The notes: a model not told the origin generated them from the letters alone. A stretch of DNA of 64,000 bases from Ectobacillus funiculus (GCF_004138295.1 NZ_SCFM01000007.1:1-64000), one strand, 5' to 3'. Numbered from the stretch's first letter, positions 8,378 to 17,280 are shown. Translations and numbers: made by a program.

Positions 8378-9196
8378 TCAACCCAGTTCACTTACAATTT
8401 CTTTTACAAGAGATAAGAAGTTTGCTTTCACGCGTTCTGTTGTTTCAATGACTTCCTCATGATTTAACGGTTGGTCAAGAATACCAGCCGCCATATTCGA
8501 AATGCAAGAAATGCCGAGCACCTGTAAGCCAGCATGGCGGGCCACAATCACCTCTGGAACCGTGGACATGCCGACCGCATCCCCTCCAAGAGTACGCAGC
8601 ATCCGGATTTCAGCCGGTGTTTCATATGTCGGACCTGACATAGCAACATAGACGCCCTCTTGCACCCTAATATTCAGGCGTTCGGCGACATCCTTTGCTA
8701 CGCGGCGCAGCTTTTTACAGTACGCTTCAGACATATCCGGAAAACGAACGCCAAGCTTGGCATCATTCGGGCCGATGAGCGGATGATTCCCGATGAAATT
8801 AATATGGTCGGAAATGAGCATTAAATCACCGGGCTCAAAGTCCATATTTACACCTCCAGCTGCATTGGTTACGATTACCGTTTCAACACCGAGCGCCTTC
8901 ATTACACGCACAGGAAACGTTACCTTATGCATATCATAGCCCTCGTAATAATGAAAACGCCCCTGCATCGCTGCAACTGAAACACCATGAAGCGTCCCGA
9001 ACACAAGCTGTCCTGCATGTCCCTCCACCGTCGATACCGGAAATTCTGGAATTTCGCTGTATGGAATCTTAACGGCATGTTCAATTTCATCAGCTAATAC
9101 ACCAAGACCTGAGCCCAGAATGAGTCCGATTTTTGGAGTGCTAGCAAACTTGCTTTGTAAATAGGCTGCTGCTTTTTCAATAGATTCAAGGTTCAT
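8378..9196 (-). CDS. punA: Purine-nucleoside phosphorylase (inosine/guanosine type)
   Basis: A 272-residue trimeric-type PNP. GLILGSGLG at about residue 26 contributes to phosphate binding, VTNAAGGVN near 115-123 is the purine-binding segment, and MSGPTYETPAE is at about 190. A good Shine-Dalgarno (AAGGAGAG) precedes the ATG. Lies 13 nt after drm and about 90 nt before pdp, the same salvage operon as in B. subtilis. Confidence 0.96.
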   Translation of the reverse strand: MNLESIEKAAAYLQSKFASTPKIGLILGSGLGVLADEIEHAVKIPYSEIPEFPVSTVEGHAGQLVFGTLHGVSVAAMQGRFHYYEGYDMHKVTFPVRVMKALGVETVIVTNAAGGVNMDFEPGDLMLISDHINFIGNHPLIGPNDAKLGVRFPDMSEAYCKKLRRVAKDVAERLNIRVQEGVYVAMSGPTYETPAEIRMLRTLGGDAVGMSTVPEVIVARHAGLQVLGISCISNMAAGILDQPLNHEEVIETTERVKANFLSLVKEIVSELG

Positions 9197-9209
9197 GAAA
9201 GGTCTCTCC

Positions 9210-10388
9210 TTATTGTAGTTCTTTTAAAAAACTAGTACCATGCGGCGGTAATTCTACACCGAAGTTTTCAGCAACTGTCGCCCCGATGTCCGCAAACGTT
9301 TGGCGAACCGGGAGCTCCTGCCCGCCGTTTTTCATGCTTGGACTGTAGACTAACAGTGGAACATATTCACGCGTATGATCTGTCCCATGATGCACGGGAT
9401 CATTTCCATGGTCTGCTGTAATAATAAGCAAATCATCCTCCCTTAGCGCAGGGAACAGCCCCGCCAAACGGGCATCATATTCCTCAAGCGCCTGGCCATA
9501 TCCTTTTGGATCACGTCTATGACCATATAGCGCATCAAAATCGACAAGATTTGCAAAGCTTAGCCCCGTAAAAGACATCTGAGCCGTGTCTACTAGCTTA
9601 TCCATCCCATCCATGTTTGAGGCGGTGCGCAGCGACTGCGTAACTCCTTCCCCATCATAAATATCTGCAATTTTCCCAATGGAAATCACGTCTAATCCAC
9701 TATCCTTTAATTCATTCATCACAGTGCGTCCAAACGGCTTTAGCGCATAATCATGACGGTTTGGCGTCCGTTTGAAGCTTCCCGGCTGCCCAACAAACGG
9801 GCGGGCAATAATCCGGCCAATCATATATGGCTCGTCTAATGTCAGCTCACGCGCAATCTTACAAATATTATACAGTTCATCGAGTGGTACAACCTCTTCA
9901 TGCGCGGCAATTTGCAGCACGCTATCAGCGGATGTATAGACAATTAAAGCACCCGTTTCCATATGCTCCTTGCCGAGCTCATCCAAAATGGCTGTTCCGG
10001 ATGCTGGCTTGTTTCCAATAAAGCTTCGGCCTGTGCGCTGCTGCAATTCATCTAACAGCTCTTTTGGAAATCCATTTGGAAATACACGAAATGGCTTATC
10101 GATGTAGAGTCCCATAATCTCCCAATGACCTGTCATCGTATCCTTGCCAGCGGACTGCTCCTGCATTTTTGTATAATAGGCAAGCGGCTTGTCCGCTTTT
10201 TTGATTCCTGGCAGCTCCCGGATGTTCCCAAGTCCCAACTTCTCCAGATTCGGCATATGCAAACCGTTCATATGCTCTGCAATATGTCCAAGCGTATCAG
10301 CTCCAAGATCATCGTATTTTTCCGCATCAGGTGCTTCTCCAATACCAACTGAGTCCATGACGACAAGAAAGATGCGTGTATATTTCAC
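9210..10388 (-). CDS. drm: Phosphopentomutase
   Basis: A 392-residue alkaline-phosphatase superfamily mutase that converts (deoxy)ribose 1-phosphate to the 5-phosphate. Metal-binding motifs are [12 protein letters not shown] near the N-terminus and [19 protein letters not shown] near the C-terminus; the phospho-acceptor threonine lies in [14 protein letters not shown] start after AGGAGGGATAGATT. First gene of the nucleoside operon. Confidence 0.96.
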   Translation of the reverse strand: MKYTRIFLVVMDSVGIGEAPDAEKYDDLGADTLGHIAEHMNGLHMPNLEKLGLGNIRELPGIKKADKPLAYYTKMQEQSAGKDTMTGHWEIMGLYIDKPFRVFPNGFPKELLDELQQRTGRSFIGNKPASGTAILDELGKEHMETGALIVYTSADSVLQIAAHEEVVPLDELYNICKIARELTLDEPYMIGRIIARPFVGQPGSFKRTPNRHDYALKPFGRTVMNELKDSGLDVISIGKIADIYDGEGVTQSLRTASNMDGMDKLVDTAQMSFTGLSFANLVDFDALYGHRRDPKGYGQALEEYDARLAGLFPALREDDLLIITADHGNDPVHHGTDHTREYVPLLVYSPSMKNGGQELPVRQTFADIGATVAENFGVELPPHGTSFLKELQ

Positions 10389-10479
10389 AATCTATCCCTC
10401 CTAGGTCTATATCCTTGCTGTTCTTAGTATGTACGAAAGTGTGAAAAAACGCTGCACACTCTCTCACTAGTATCATATG

Positions 10480-11142
10480 TTAGCTGTTTGCCGCGAAATA
10501 ATTCATAATTCCACTTACGATGCCAGCCGCCAGCTTTTTCTGAAATTCAGAGGATGCAAGCAGCTTTGCATCCTCCTTATTCGTTAAATAGCCAATTTCA
10601 ACAAGTGTGCTGGGCACACGTGAATCACGCAGCACCTGAAAATTCCCAAATTTTGCAGACCGAAGCGGCAAGCCCGTTTCATCCGTAATTGCTGAGCCGA
10701 GTGCTTTGGCTGCCTCTTTATCTCGAAACGGTGTAAAATAATATGCCTCTACACCGCGTACATTTGCATTTGCAGGAAATGCGTTCGCATGAACACTTAC
10801 GAATAAGTCAGCGTCAACATTATGGGCAACAGCGGGACGACAGCTCAAATCTTTTATATAGCTTTCCTTGCTGCACTCCTCATCCTTTTGCCTCGTCAAA
10901 TATACTTTGTATCCTTTTTCTTCAAGCAACGCTTTCGTATACAGAGAAACCTGCAGCACGATATCCTTTTCCACAAGCCCGTTCAACTCAAAGCCGGGAT
11001 ATTTGCCGCCATGTCCCGGGTCGAGAACAACAATCTTCTCCGCCTGCCTTTTTTTCAGTTCAAACACATTCCGATACAACAAGAATGCGAGCAAGCAGGC
11101 AATTGCGATGCTGAACGTTATAAAAAGTTTTTTCATCACCAT
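10480..11142 (-). CDS. N-acetylmuramoyl-L-alanine amidase (Amidase_3)
   Basis: A 220-residue protein with an N-terminal signal-anchor (about residues 3-22) and one catalytic domain. Zinc ligands are in VVLDPGHGG (His) and VSVHANAF (His), and the catalytic Glu is in TLVEIGYL. It lacks SH3 or LysM wall-binding repeats, so it probably acts close to the membrane or cortex. An ATG two codons on (11136) is an equally possible start. It sits between the YtkA lipoprotein and drm. Confidence 0.88.
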   Translation of the reverse strand: MVMKKLFITFSIAIACLLAFLLYRNVFELKKRQAEKIVVLDPGHGGKYPGFELNGLVEKDIVLQVSLYTKALLEEKGYKVYLTRQKDEECSKESYIKDLSCRPAVAHNVDADLFVSVHANAFPANANVRGVEAYYFTPFRDKEAAKALGSAITDETGLPLRSAKFGNFQVLRDSRVPSTLVEIGYLTNKEDAKLLASSEFQKKLAAGIVSGIMNYFAANS

Positions 11143-11190
11143 CTGTCCCTACTTCTGATTGTATATACATAACTATTCGGGAAGAAATAG

Positions 11191-11214
11191 AAAAAACCTC
11201 CACCAAGATGGAGG
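11191..11214 (-). terminator. Terminator of YtkA-like lipoprotein gene
   Basis: CCTCCA pairs with TGGAGG on the minus strand, followed by TTTTTT. The stem abuts the stop codon. Confidence 0.85.
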
Positions 11215-11215
11215 C

Positions 11216-11941
11216 CTACTTTACTTCGACTGTTTGTTCCTTATGCTCGTGAAGTTCTCCCTTTCTCACGTGCACTGTTATATTGTACATGCCTGCTTCA
11301 AAAACAAACGAAGTCCCATATTGCCCGTTCGCATCTTCCTTTGCGGATATGTACTCATGCTTAGCTGCGCCGTCCTTCCAAATTTCAAACTCTACTTGCG
11401 CGCCTGTTAGCGCACTGCCGCTATGCTGTACCTGAGCCTGTAAAGGAGACGTGCCGGCATGAATTTGGTCCGCTGTTAACTGGATCACAGTATCGCTATC
11501 ATGATGGTCCTGCTCCGCTTGTTCATGCGCTGCTGCCTGCCCCGTGCCAACTGTAACTTGCACCGTTGGCATTACATGCATGTCCCTTGCATTTGTATGC
11601 GCTGTAATATGATACACGCCATCCTCAGGGAATGTTTTGTCAACCGCATACATACCATTTCCCTTTGCTTTTGCCGTAAGCATTTCGTGCTGTTCGGCGC
11701 CATCTTTCCAAATTTCAAACTTTACATCATCCGCATCGTTTACCGCTTTTCCGTCCTGGGTTACGATCGCTTGTATTTCTGTATGCTCATGCGCTTGTAC
11801 TGCTTCTGGCGCTGTTTTCACTTCAACCTTCACTTCTTTTGGCAATTCATTTGTTGCTTCGCTATTCTGGTCTTCCTGTCCGCTGCTGCAGCCTGCTAGC
11901 ACAAGCAGGAAAAGAGCGATCATTATCCAATATTTTCTCAT
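11216..11941 (-). CDS. Lipoprotein with two tandem YtkA-like domains
   Basis: A 241-residue lipoprotein. The signal peptide ends in the lipobox LAGC. Two YtkA-like beta domains (about residues 40-120 and 155-238) each contain FEIWKDGAxxHE, which shows an internal duplication. The linker is His/Asp/Glu-rich (AAAHEQAEQDHHDSD), a possible metal-binding segment. A GTG three codons earlier is less likely because AGAGGTG is correctly spaced for the ATG at 11941. YtkA-domain proteins are often found near copper and respiratory functions; no such neighbour is seen here, so the role is open. Confidence 0.82.
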   Translation of the reverse strand: MRKYWIMIALFLLVLAGCSSGQEDQNSEATNELPKEVKVEVKTAPEAVQAHEHTEIQAIVTQDGKAVNDADDVKFEIWKDGAEQHEMLTAKAKGNGMYAVDKTFPEDGVYHITAHTNARDMHVMPTVQVTVGTGQAAAHEQAEQDHHDSDTVIQLTADQIHAGTSPLQAQVQHSGSALTGAQVEFEIWKDGAAKHEYISAKEDANGQYGTSFVFEAGMYNITVHVRKGELHEHKEQTVEVK

Positions 11942-12083
11942 CTTTGTCACCTCTGCGTTTCAGTATAAACTACCGCTGCTGCAGAGTCTACTGAACGGGT
12001 GGAAAAGAATATGAGAAATGTTTGTGAAATATTTGTGAAAGGAATTTTATCCTTTTCTATAGCATAACAAGCAGGGCATATCA

Positions 12084-12974
12084 CTATGCCCTCGGATGAA
12101 ACTGCTTATACACATCCTTCATTCTCGCTTTTGACACATGCGTATAAATTTGCGTGGTAGAAATATCAGCATGCCCGAGCATCTCCTGCACTGCACGCAA
12201 ATCTGCTCCATTTTCCAGCAAATGTGTTGCAAACGAATGCCGCAGTGTATGTGGAGTTAGCTCCTTTTCAATACGGGCTTCCTTAGCCATCCCCTTTAAA
12301 ATTTTCCAAAACCCTTGGCGTGACAAGCGTTCTCCGCGGAGATTCAAAAACAGGGCATCTGTTGCGTTCTTTCCAAGAAGCTCTCTTCGCCCCCGTTCAA
12401 TATAGCGCCCAACTGCTTCAATTGCTAGATTGCCAAGCGGGATGATGCGCTCCTTCCTTCCTTTTCCCAAGCAGCGTACAAAGCCCATCGTTAAATGAAC
12501 ATCAGATATATCCAGTTGGATAAGCTCTGAGACACGCAAGCCAGTTGCATATAACAACTCTAGCATCGCCTTATCACGCAGGCCAAACGCCCCGCCCTGC
12601 TTCGGTGCGTCAAGAAGCGCTTCTACTTCGGCAACGGACAATACTTTTGGCAGCTTCCTCTCTCCCTGCGGCGTTTCAATATGTACCGATGGATCCCGCT
12701 CTAACACGCGCTCGCGCAGCAAAAACTGGTGAAACGAGCGGACGGATGCAATATGGCGAGCCATTGTTTTAGATGATTTATTCGCATCCTTTAAGCCTTG
12801 TAAAAAGCCGATGATATGCAGACGCGTAACCTCAGCAAGCGATGAAAGCTGCTCTACCTTTTGTAAATACTTAATATAGCTTTTTAAGTCTCGTTCATAC
12901 GAAACAATCGTATTTTGCGAAAGTCCCTTTTCTACCAGCATATAATGCATATAATCTTTCAACTGATCTTCCAC
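12084..12974 (-). CDS. xerD: Site-specific tyrosine recombinase XerD (RipX)
   Basis: A 296-residue recombinase that resolves chromosome dimers with XerC at dif. It has an N-terminal core-binding SAM-like domain (about residues 1-85). The catalytic residues are visible: Arg in ATGLRVSEL, HxxR in [12 protein letters not shown], His in MLGHADIST and Tyr in [11 protein letters not shown] start after GGAGTAGG. Lies just downstream of yqzK and fur as in B. subtilis (ripX). Confidence 0.95.
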   Translation of the reverse strand: MEDQLKDYMHYMLVEKGLSQNTIVSYERDLKSYIKYLQKVEQLSSLAEVTRLHIIGFLQGLKDANKSSKTMARHIASVRSFHQFLLRERVLERDPSVHIETPQGERKLPKVLSVAEVEALLDAPKQGGAFGLRDKAMLELLYATGLRVSELIQLDISDVHLTMGFVRCLGKGRKERIIPLGNLAIEAVGRYIERGRRELLGKNATDALFLNLRGERLSRQGFWKILKGMAKEARIEKELTPHTLRHSFATHLLENGADLRAVQEMLGHADISTTQIYTHVSKARMKDVYKQFHPRA

Positions 12975-12980
12975 GTTTTC

Positions 12981-13211
12981 CTACTCCCCGTTTTCATAGA
13001 AGAAGATCACCCGATCCATCCAATTATTCGCAACGGAACCATGCATGCCCGATACTTCCTCTACTGATTCTCCTGTCGGCTTATCATAGCGATGATAGTT
13101 TTGATATTCTTCATTTACCCATAGTATAGCGAAATAAAACAAAAGCGTACAACCTACAAACAATATAAAAACCTTTACAACATCAAACATAACCTTCATT
13201 GCTTGGCGCAT
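12981..13211 (-). CDS. yqzK: YqzK family protein (DUF4227)
   Basis: A 76-residue protein with one hydrophobic helix near the N-terminus (VVKVFILFVGCTLLFYFAIL) followed by a polar region with YHRYDKPTGESVEEV. Position between fur and xerD and length match YqzK of Bacillus. Function is unknown. Its stop is 6 nt before the xerD start, suggesting co-transcription. Confidence 0.8.
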   Translation of the reverse strand: MRQAMKVMFDVVKVFILFVGCTLLFYFAILWVNEEYQNYHRYDKPTGESVEEVSGMHGSVANNWMDRVIFFYENGE

Positions 13212-13312
13212 CTTGTTCCTCCATTGATAAGTTTTAGCGCGAGCCCATTAGCTAGCGCACCCTTACTACAACATATGCCAAGCCTATAAAAATTTATACT
13301 TTTTAAAGTATA

Positions 13313-13342
13313 AAAAATCCCCTTCCCCAGAATGGGAAGAGG
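13313..13342 (-). terminator. Terminator of fur
   Basis: CCTCTTCCC pairs with GGGAAGGGG on the minus strand, followed by ATTTTTTA. Confidence 0.85.
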
Positions 13343-13801
13343 TTATGTTTCTTGTTGTACGAGCTTTTCTTGACACGCGTGGCACATGCCATAAAAGCTT
13401 AAACGGTGATCCTTCACCTTAAAGTTCCACGCTTTTTCCACTTGTTTCTCTACTTCGCCGAGTAAATCCTCTTGAATTTCTTCCACAGCACCGCATTCCG
13501 TACAAATCAGATGGTGATGGAAACGAGTCGCACCCTCTTGGCGCAAGTCGTAGCGTGATACGCCATCACCGAAGTTGATTTTATCAACAATTTTTAACTC
13601 TGTTAATAATTCCAAAGTCCGATACACAGTCGCAAGTCCAATTTCCGGCGATTTTTCTTTTACGAGGAGGTACACATCTTCCGCACTCAAATGGTCTTCT
13701 TCGTTTTCAAGCAGAACGCGTACAGTTGCTTCCCGCTGTGGTGTCAATTTATAGCTTGCTGCATGCAATTGCTTCTTAATTCGTTCGATTCTGTCTTCCA
13801 T
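13343..13801 (-). CDS. fur: Ferric uptake regulator Fur
   Basis: A 152-residue metalloregulator. The N-terminal winged helix ends near residue 85; YRTLELLTELKIVDK is the recognition region. The dimerisation domain holds HHHLICTECG (about residues 90-99) and YGMCHACQE near the C-terminus, giving two CxxC structural zinc pairs. It represses iron uptake genes when iron-loaded. It has its own promoter and terminator, as in B. subtilis. Confidence 0.94.
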   Translation of the reverse strand: MEDRIERIKKQLHAASYKLTPQREATVRVLLENEEDHLSAEDVYLLVKEKSPEIGLATVYRTLELLTELKIVDKINFGDGVSRYDLRQEGATRFHHHLICTECGAVEEIQEDLLGEVEKQVEKAWNFKVKDHRLSFYGMCHACQEKLVQQET

Positions 13802-13835
13802 TTTGGGCTACTCCCTCCCTCGCCATTCTTACACC

Positions 13836-13863
13836 ATTATATCAGAAGAAGGGATACTGTCAA
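13836..13863 (-). promoter_or_regulatory. SigmaA promoter of fur with upstream inverted repeat
   Basis: TTGACA (13858-13863) and TATAAT (13836-13841) on the minus strand, 16-nt spacer. Just upstream, TTATCnGATAA-like and GATAA/AATTAT elements (about 13884-13906) resemble Fur/PerR box pieces; autoregulation is inferred. Confidence 0.75.
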
Positions 13864-13907
13864 AAGGAAATACTCAAAATTAACTAAGGATTGTTATCAG
13901 ATAAGAA

Positions 13908-14558
13908 TTATTTTTCATTAAGGGTTTTAATGACAACCTTCATAAAGGAAGGCGCTACATACGATTCCACCATAGAAGCGCCTGCAAGCACAATGCCGAT
14001 AACAAGAAAGAATACGGTATACCTTGTAAATAACGGCAGGAATGGTTCATGCAGCTTTCGTACGAATTGATGACGGATCAGCCGCAATGAAAAGCTTACC
14101 GCTATCACTGTCGTTATAATAAAAGTAGGAATGATAATAAAATTTTGCGGCATAATCGCGACAGCCGATAATAAAAAACCGCTCCAGCCAAGCTGGCTTA
14201 CAAGAAAACCAACGGTAAAGCCGACAACAACCCCCTTTAAAAACAACAGCACAAAAATAAGCGGCAAACCAATCATAGAAATGCCAAGCAGCCAAATAAA
14301 GCCAATATACTTCAAATGGGAAAAATAGCTTTCCTGAAACATCTCAATCGGCTGCGCAAACTTCCCCTGTGAGACTTGTCCAAAAAAACGGTTTAAATAA
14401 AAGTATAAATCCTGCTTTTGACTCGCATGCAGGCTATTTACGAGAATCGCTCCAAAAATGACGCCCATCAGCAGCAGGACAGAGACAAATAAATAAAGCG
14501 AGGAATGAGCTTGTATATGGGACATTGCTCTCTCCCGCCATGATTGCTTTCTGACCAT
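13908..14558 (-). CDS. spoIIM: Stage II sporulation protein M
   Basis: A 216-residue polytopic membrane protein with about five hydrophobic segments, starting after a basic N-terminus (MVRKQSWRERAM). SpoIIM joins SpoIID and SpoIIP in the engulfment machinery of the mother cell. The GVVVGFTVGFLVSQLGWSG core and the C-terminal VESYVAPSFMKVVI match the family. Shine-Dalgarno GGAGGG precedes the ATG. Confidence 0.92.
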   Translation of the reverse strand: MVRKQSWRERAMSHIQAHSSLYLFVSVLLLMGVIFGAILVNSLHASQKQDLYFYLNRFFGQVSQGKFAQPIEMFQESYFSHLKYIGFIWLLGISMIGLPLIFVLLFLKGVVVGFTVGFLVSQLGWSGFLLSAVAIMPQNFIIIPTFIITTVIAVSFSLRLIRHQFVRKLHEPFLPLFTRYTVFFLVIGIVLAGASMVESYVAPSFMKVVIKTLNEK

Positions 14559-14665
14559 CTCTTTCCCTCCATTTCTTTTCTAGTAAATTGTATGAGAGAA
14601 AAGAGAGAGTATGACTAGGAATGAAAAAAGAGACGTGCATAATAGGGTTATTCACTATGATTATT

Positions 14666-14839
14666 TTAGTACGATTTGAATGCTGCATATGCTGGATTAG
14701 CAAAGCACCACTGATTGCCGCCAAGATTATACCAGCCGTTTGTTTCCCCGTATACCTTATAAATTTCGTTTTTGTGCATAACACGGATAATACTATGCTG
14801 CATACTAGGACCACTGCGCACATTCAAATCAACATTAAC
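14666..14839 (-). pseudogene. SH3b (bacterial SH3) domain fragment, 5'-truncated
   Basis: Minus-strand codons give VNVDLNVRSGPSM, then IYKVYGETNGWYNLGG and NQWCFANPAY, ending in TAA at 14666-14668. LNVRSGPS and NGWYNLGGNQW are hallmarks of SH3b repeats in secreted wall-binding proteins. A stop codon lies directly upstream (14840-14842), no start signal or signal peptide is present, and the domain is alone. I infer the tail of a lost wall hydrolase or similar exported protein. Confidence 0.7.
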
Positions 14840-14927
14840 TTATGTACAAACTTTGCATCTGATTGGACAACTATGACATATGCTTAAGGCTTTTGATTTA
14901 ATAAAATTATATGAGCGGCTAACTGAA

Positions 14928-15004
14928 TGAGGGTATTCCTAACATTTCCGACTACTTCGAATTCGCTTCCAGCTGGAAACTTATATTTTCTTGCAGTGTA
15001 AGAA
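14928..15004 (+). repeat. R1 repeat, right half, forward
   Basis: Carries TATTCCTAACATTTCCGAC, CGAATTCGCTTCCAGC and TGGAAACTTATATTTTC with GCAGTGTAAG at the end. The left hairpin is lost. Confidence 0.8.
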
Positions 15005-15079
15005 AGAGGGGCTGTCCTTTTTAAGGAGAAAAGGAATTAGGGTATAATTGAAGAACGTATTGGATTGGAGGAACATCTA

Positions 15080-15319
15080 TTGAATCTATTAGATATGGCT
15101 GCGATAGGTCTGCCAATGGCCATTGTTATCTTAACGTTGATTGGATTTTATAAACTATTCATAAAAAAGAAAAACATCACAGCTTTTTATACACCGTTCG
15201 ATGAAATCATGGGGCAAACGCCCATTGCATTTCATGAGGAGCAGCATGTGGTAGAAGAGGATGAGGGCGAGGCAGACGGTAAAGATAAGTATAACAAGGG
15301 AAGAAAGAGACATCCGTAA
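15080..15319 (+). CDS. Small membrane protein, DUF3951-like
   Basis: A 79-residue protein: a single transmembrane helix (about residues 8-28, GLPMAIVILTLIGFYKLF), then a basic KKK, then YTPFDEIMGQTPIAFHEEQ and an acidic/basic tail. YTPFD...GQT and FHEE recall DUF3951 proteins of Bacillus. TTG at 15080 is chosen because GGAGG lies 8 nt upstream; a TTG five codons earlier overlaps that site. Convergent with nudF and sharing its terminator hairpin. Confidence 0.72.
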   Translation: MNLLDMAAIGLPMAIVILTLIGFYKLFIKKKNITAFYTPFDEIMGQTPIAFHEEQHVVEEDEGEADGKDKYNKGRKRHP

Positions 15320-15334
15320 TGGTTGTCTCTTTCT
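15302..15334. terminator. Bidirectional hairpin between DUF3951-like gene and nudF
   Basis: AGAAAGAGACA and TGTCTCTTTCT form a perfect 11-bp stem. The left arm encodes the last codons of the plus-strand gene. Confidence 0.65.
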
Positions 15335-15341
15335 CATTGTC

Positions 15342-15881
15342 TTACTTTTTCAGCTGTAAATACTGCATCGCAAGAATTGTTTTCGCATCATGGATACGCT
15401 GCTCCTGAATCAATTCCCATGCTTCTTCTAATGTTACCTCCAGCAAATCAACAAATTCATCCTCATCCAAATCCGCTTTATCTTCCTTCTTTGTTAGGCC
15501 TGTCGCCTCGTATAAATAGATGATCTCATCCGCAAAACCTGGTGATGTGTAAAACGAATATAAAAGCTTCATATCCTCACATATGTATCCTGTTTCCTCT
15601 TCCAGCTCCCGCATCGCCGTTGCAAGCGGGGCTTCCCCTTGTTCCAGCTTGCCCGCTGGAATTTCTACAAGCGCCTTTTCCATCGCCTTTCGATATTGCT
15701 CAACAAGGACAATTTTCCCCTCGTCTGTTACGGCAATAACAGCAACCGCTCCCGGATGCTTGACAAGCTCACGTTTGCTGGAAGCCCCATTTGGCAATAC
15801 TACATCATCAACACGTACTTGAATAATGCGGCCATCATAAATCGGCTGGGTTGCTGTTGTTTTTTCTTCAAATTTATGCAC
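15342..15881 (-). CDS. nudF: ADP-ribose pyrophosphatase (Nudix)
   Basis: A 179-residue Nudix hydrolase converting ADP-ribose to AMP and ribose 5-phosphate. The Nudix box GKLEQGEAPLATAMRELEEE (about residues 77-96) continues into TGY. GTG start after GGAGATGATATT. Located next to mciZ, matching yqkG in B. subtilis. Confidence 0.94.
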   Translation of the reverse strand: MHKFEEKTTATQPIYDGRIIQVRVDDVVLPNGASSKRELVKHPGAVAVIAVTDEGKIVLVEQYRKAMEKALVEIPAGKLEQGEAPLATAMRELEEETGYICEDMKLLYSFYTSPGFADEIIYLYEATGLTKKEDKADLDEDEFVDLLEVTLEEAWELIQEQRIHDAKTILAMQYLQLKK

Positions 15882-15896
15882 AATATCATCTCCTTG

Positions 15897-15925
15897 TTCT
15901 ATTCGTTAGGTTCTCTTCATACATT
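15897..15925 (+). promoter_or_regulatory. Candidate SigmaE promoter of mciZ
   Basis: TTCTATT (15897-15903), 14-nt spacer, CATACATT (15918-15925). The -10 fits the SigmaE consensus well; the -35 fits about five of seven positions. MciZ is a SigmaE-dependent mother-cell protein in B. subtilis. Confidence 0.7.
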
Positions 15926-15952
15926 CTATCACAACTCTTAAGGAGGAAAAAA

Positions 15953-16081
15953 ATGAAAGTATATCTACTAGAAAATAGAATTATGCTCGTTGGCAAAGCG
16001 TGGGAGATTCGCAACAAGCTCAAGGAATATAGCAAACACTACACAACCGTTTCCGAGTGGCTACAGGAAATGAAAAAGTAA
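15953..16081 (+). CDS. mciZ: Mother-cell inhibitor of FtsZ, MciZ
   Basis: A 42-residue peptide. The core LVGKAWEIRNKLKEY (about residues 12-26) is nearly the same as in B. subtilis MciZ, and the end SEWLQEM replaces its DWIS tail. MciZ caps FtsZ filaments in the mother cell to stop Z-ring formation after asymmetric division. AAGGAGG lies 6 nt before the ATG. It sits between nudF and yqkF and has a SigmaE-like promoter. Confidence 0.9.
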   Translation: MKVYLLENRIMLVGKAWEIRNKLKEYSKHYTTVSEWLQEMKK

Positions 16082-16136
16082 ACTGTTTGTATCCGCATTC
16101 CTCTCTCGCTTACAATAGAAATAAGGAGGGGTGTGC

Positions 16137-17051
16137 ATGAAAAAACGCCAATTAGGAAATTCAGATTTATTTGTAAGCGAGGTAGGATTGGGCTGCATGT
16201 CGCTTGGCACAAATGAAGCAGAAGCGCTTCGGATTCTTGACGCTGCCTTTGCGGAAGGAATTAATTTTCTCGATACTGCCGACTTGTATCACTACGGCTT
16301 AAACGAAGAAATTGTCGGAAAGGCGATTCGTGATAGACGAGCTGATATTGTACTTGCGACAAAGGTGGGCAACCGCTGGACGGAGGAGAAAAACGGTTGG
16401 TTTTGGGATCCATCCAAAGCGTACATAAAGGAAGAAGTAAAAGAGAGCCTGCGCCGTCTAGGAACGGACTATATCGACTTATATCAGCTGCACGGCGGGA
16501 CCATTGAGGATAACATCGAGGAAACAATTGCGGCATTTGATGAGCTGCAAAAGGAGGGTGTTATTCGCTATTACGGAATTTCCTCGATCCGCCTGAACGT
16601 GATTCGCGAGTATGTAAAGCGATCTAATATCGTAAGCATCTTAATGGAATACAGCATTCTAAACCGCCGCCCAGAGGAACTATTTCCTCTTCTCAAAGAG
16701 CATCATGTAAGCGTCATTGCGCGTGGTCCGGTTGCGAAAGGATTGCTTACGAACCATAACGTAGGCAAGCTTGAAAATGCGCGGGAAAAAGGCTATTTGT
16801 CGTATCGCTATGAAGAGCTTGAACGTACACTGCAAATTGTGCAAACTGCTGCACCTAATCGTCCGCTTGAAGAAATTGCTGTGCAATACTGCCTGCACGA
16901 TTCTGTTGTTGCTTCCATTATCCCAGGGGCAAGCTCTATAGAACAGCTCCGCGCAAATGCAAATGCTGGACAAGCTGCGCCCCTTACAGCACAGGAATAC
17001 GAACACATTCAAAATACAACAAAGCAAGATTTGTATGAGCTGCATCGCTAG
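16137..17051 (+). CDS. yqkF: Aldo/keto reductase, YqkF/IolS type
   Basis: A 304-residue NADPH-dependent TIM-barrel oxidoreductase. The catalytic set is visible: FLDTADLYHYG (Asp, Tyr), LATKVGNRW (Lys) and YQLHGGTIED (His). AAGGAGGGG precedes the ATG at 16137; a GTG two codons earlier is less likely. Physiological substrate unknown. Synteny with nudF and mciZ supports yqkF. Confidence 0.88.
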   Translation: MKKRQLGNSDLFVSEVGLGCMSLGTNEAEALRILDAAFAEGINFLDTADLYHYGLNEEIVGKAIRDRRADIVLATKVGNRWTEEKNGWFWDPSKAYIKEEVKESLRRLGTDYIDLYQLHGGTIEDNIEETIAAFDELQKEGVIRYYGISSIRLNVIREYVKRSNIVSILMEYSILNRRPEELFPLLKEHHVSVIARGPVAKGLLTNHNVGKLENAREKGYLSYRYEELERTLQIVQTAAPNRPLEEIAVQYCLHDSVVASIIPGASSIEQLRANANAGQAAPLTAQEYEHIQNTTKQDLYELHR

Positions 17052-17078
17052 GAAAAATGTTATTCTGCTTTTTATTTG

Positions 17079-17127
17079 AGTACTCCAAAAGACACCTCAT
17101 GTGTCATTTGGAGTATTTCTTTTGCAT
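17079..17127 (+). terminator. Terminator of yqkF
   Basis: TACTCCAAAAGACAC pairs with GTGTCATTTGGAGTA (one internal mismatch region), followed by TTTCTTTT. Confidence 0.8.
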
Positions 17128-17129
17128 TT

Positions 17130-17280
17130 TAAGAAAGGATAACTTTTCGGGGTGATGTCTAGCTCCCAAGGCCCAAAATGGCAGACTCCGGGCTGAACCT
17201 CCGCAAAAGGCAAAAAGCGCCTTATACTCCGACCCACCCCTACTCTGCCATAAAAGGCGGGTCTTGTCCGCTTTTCTTTA
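17130..17280 (-). repeat. R2 repeat, longest copy, reverse
   Basis: Read on the minus strand it starts TAAAGAAAAGCGGACAAG, carries CGCCTTTTATGGCAG, then GCCTTTTGCGGAGG, and ends AAAAGTTATCCTTTCTTA. Its first TAA is the stop codon of the gene at 17278. Confidence 0.75.

Larger units (their letters stand above)
14559..15079. other. Intergenic stretch spoIIM to DUF3951 gene
   Basis: Apart from the SH3b remnant (14666-14839) and the R1 piece (14928-15004) I see no gene. Open frames on the plus strand at 14621-14887 are shadows of the remnant. Confidence 0.6.

Noticed and set aside
12075-12092. GGGCATA/TATGCCC hairpin at the xerD end as terminator
   Set aside because: No T-run follows; left out of the feature list.
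14621-14887. Plus-strand open frame with hydrophobic stretch
   Set aside because: It is antisense to the SH3b fragment and has no spaced ribosome-binding site.
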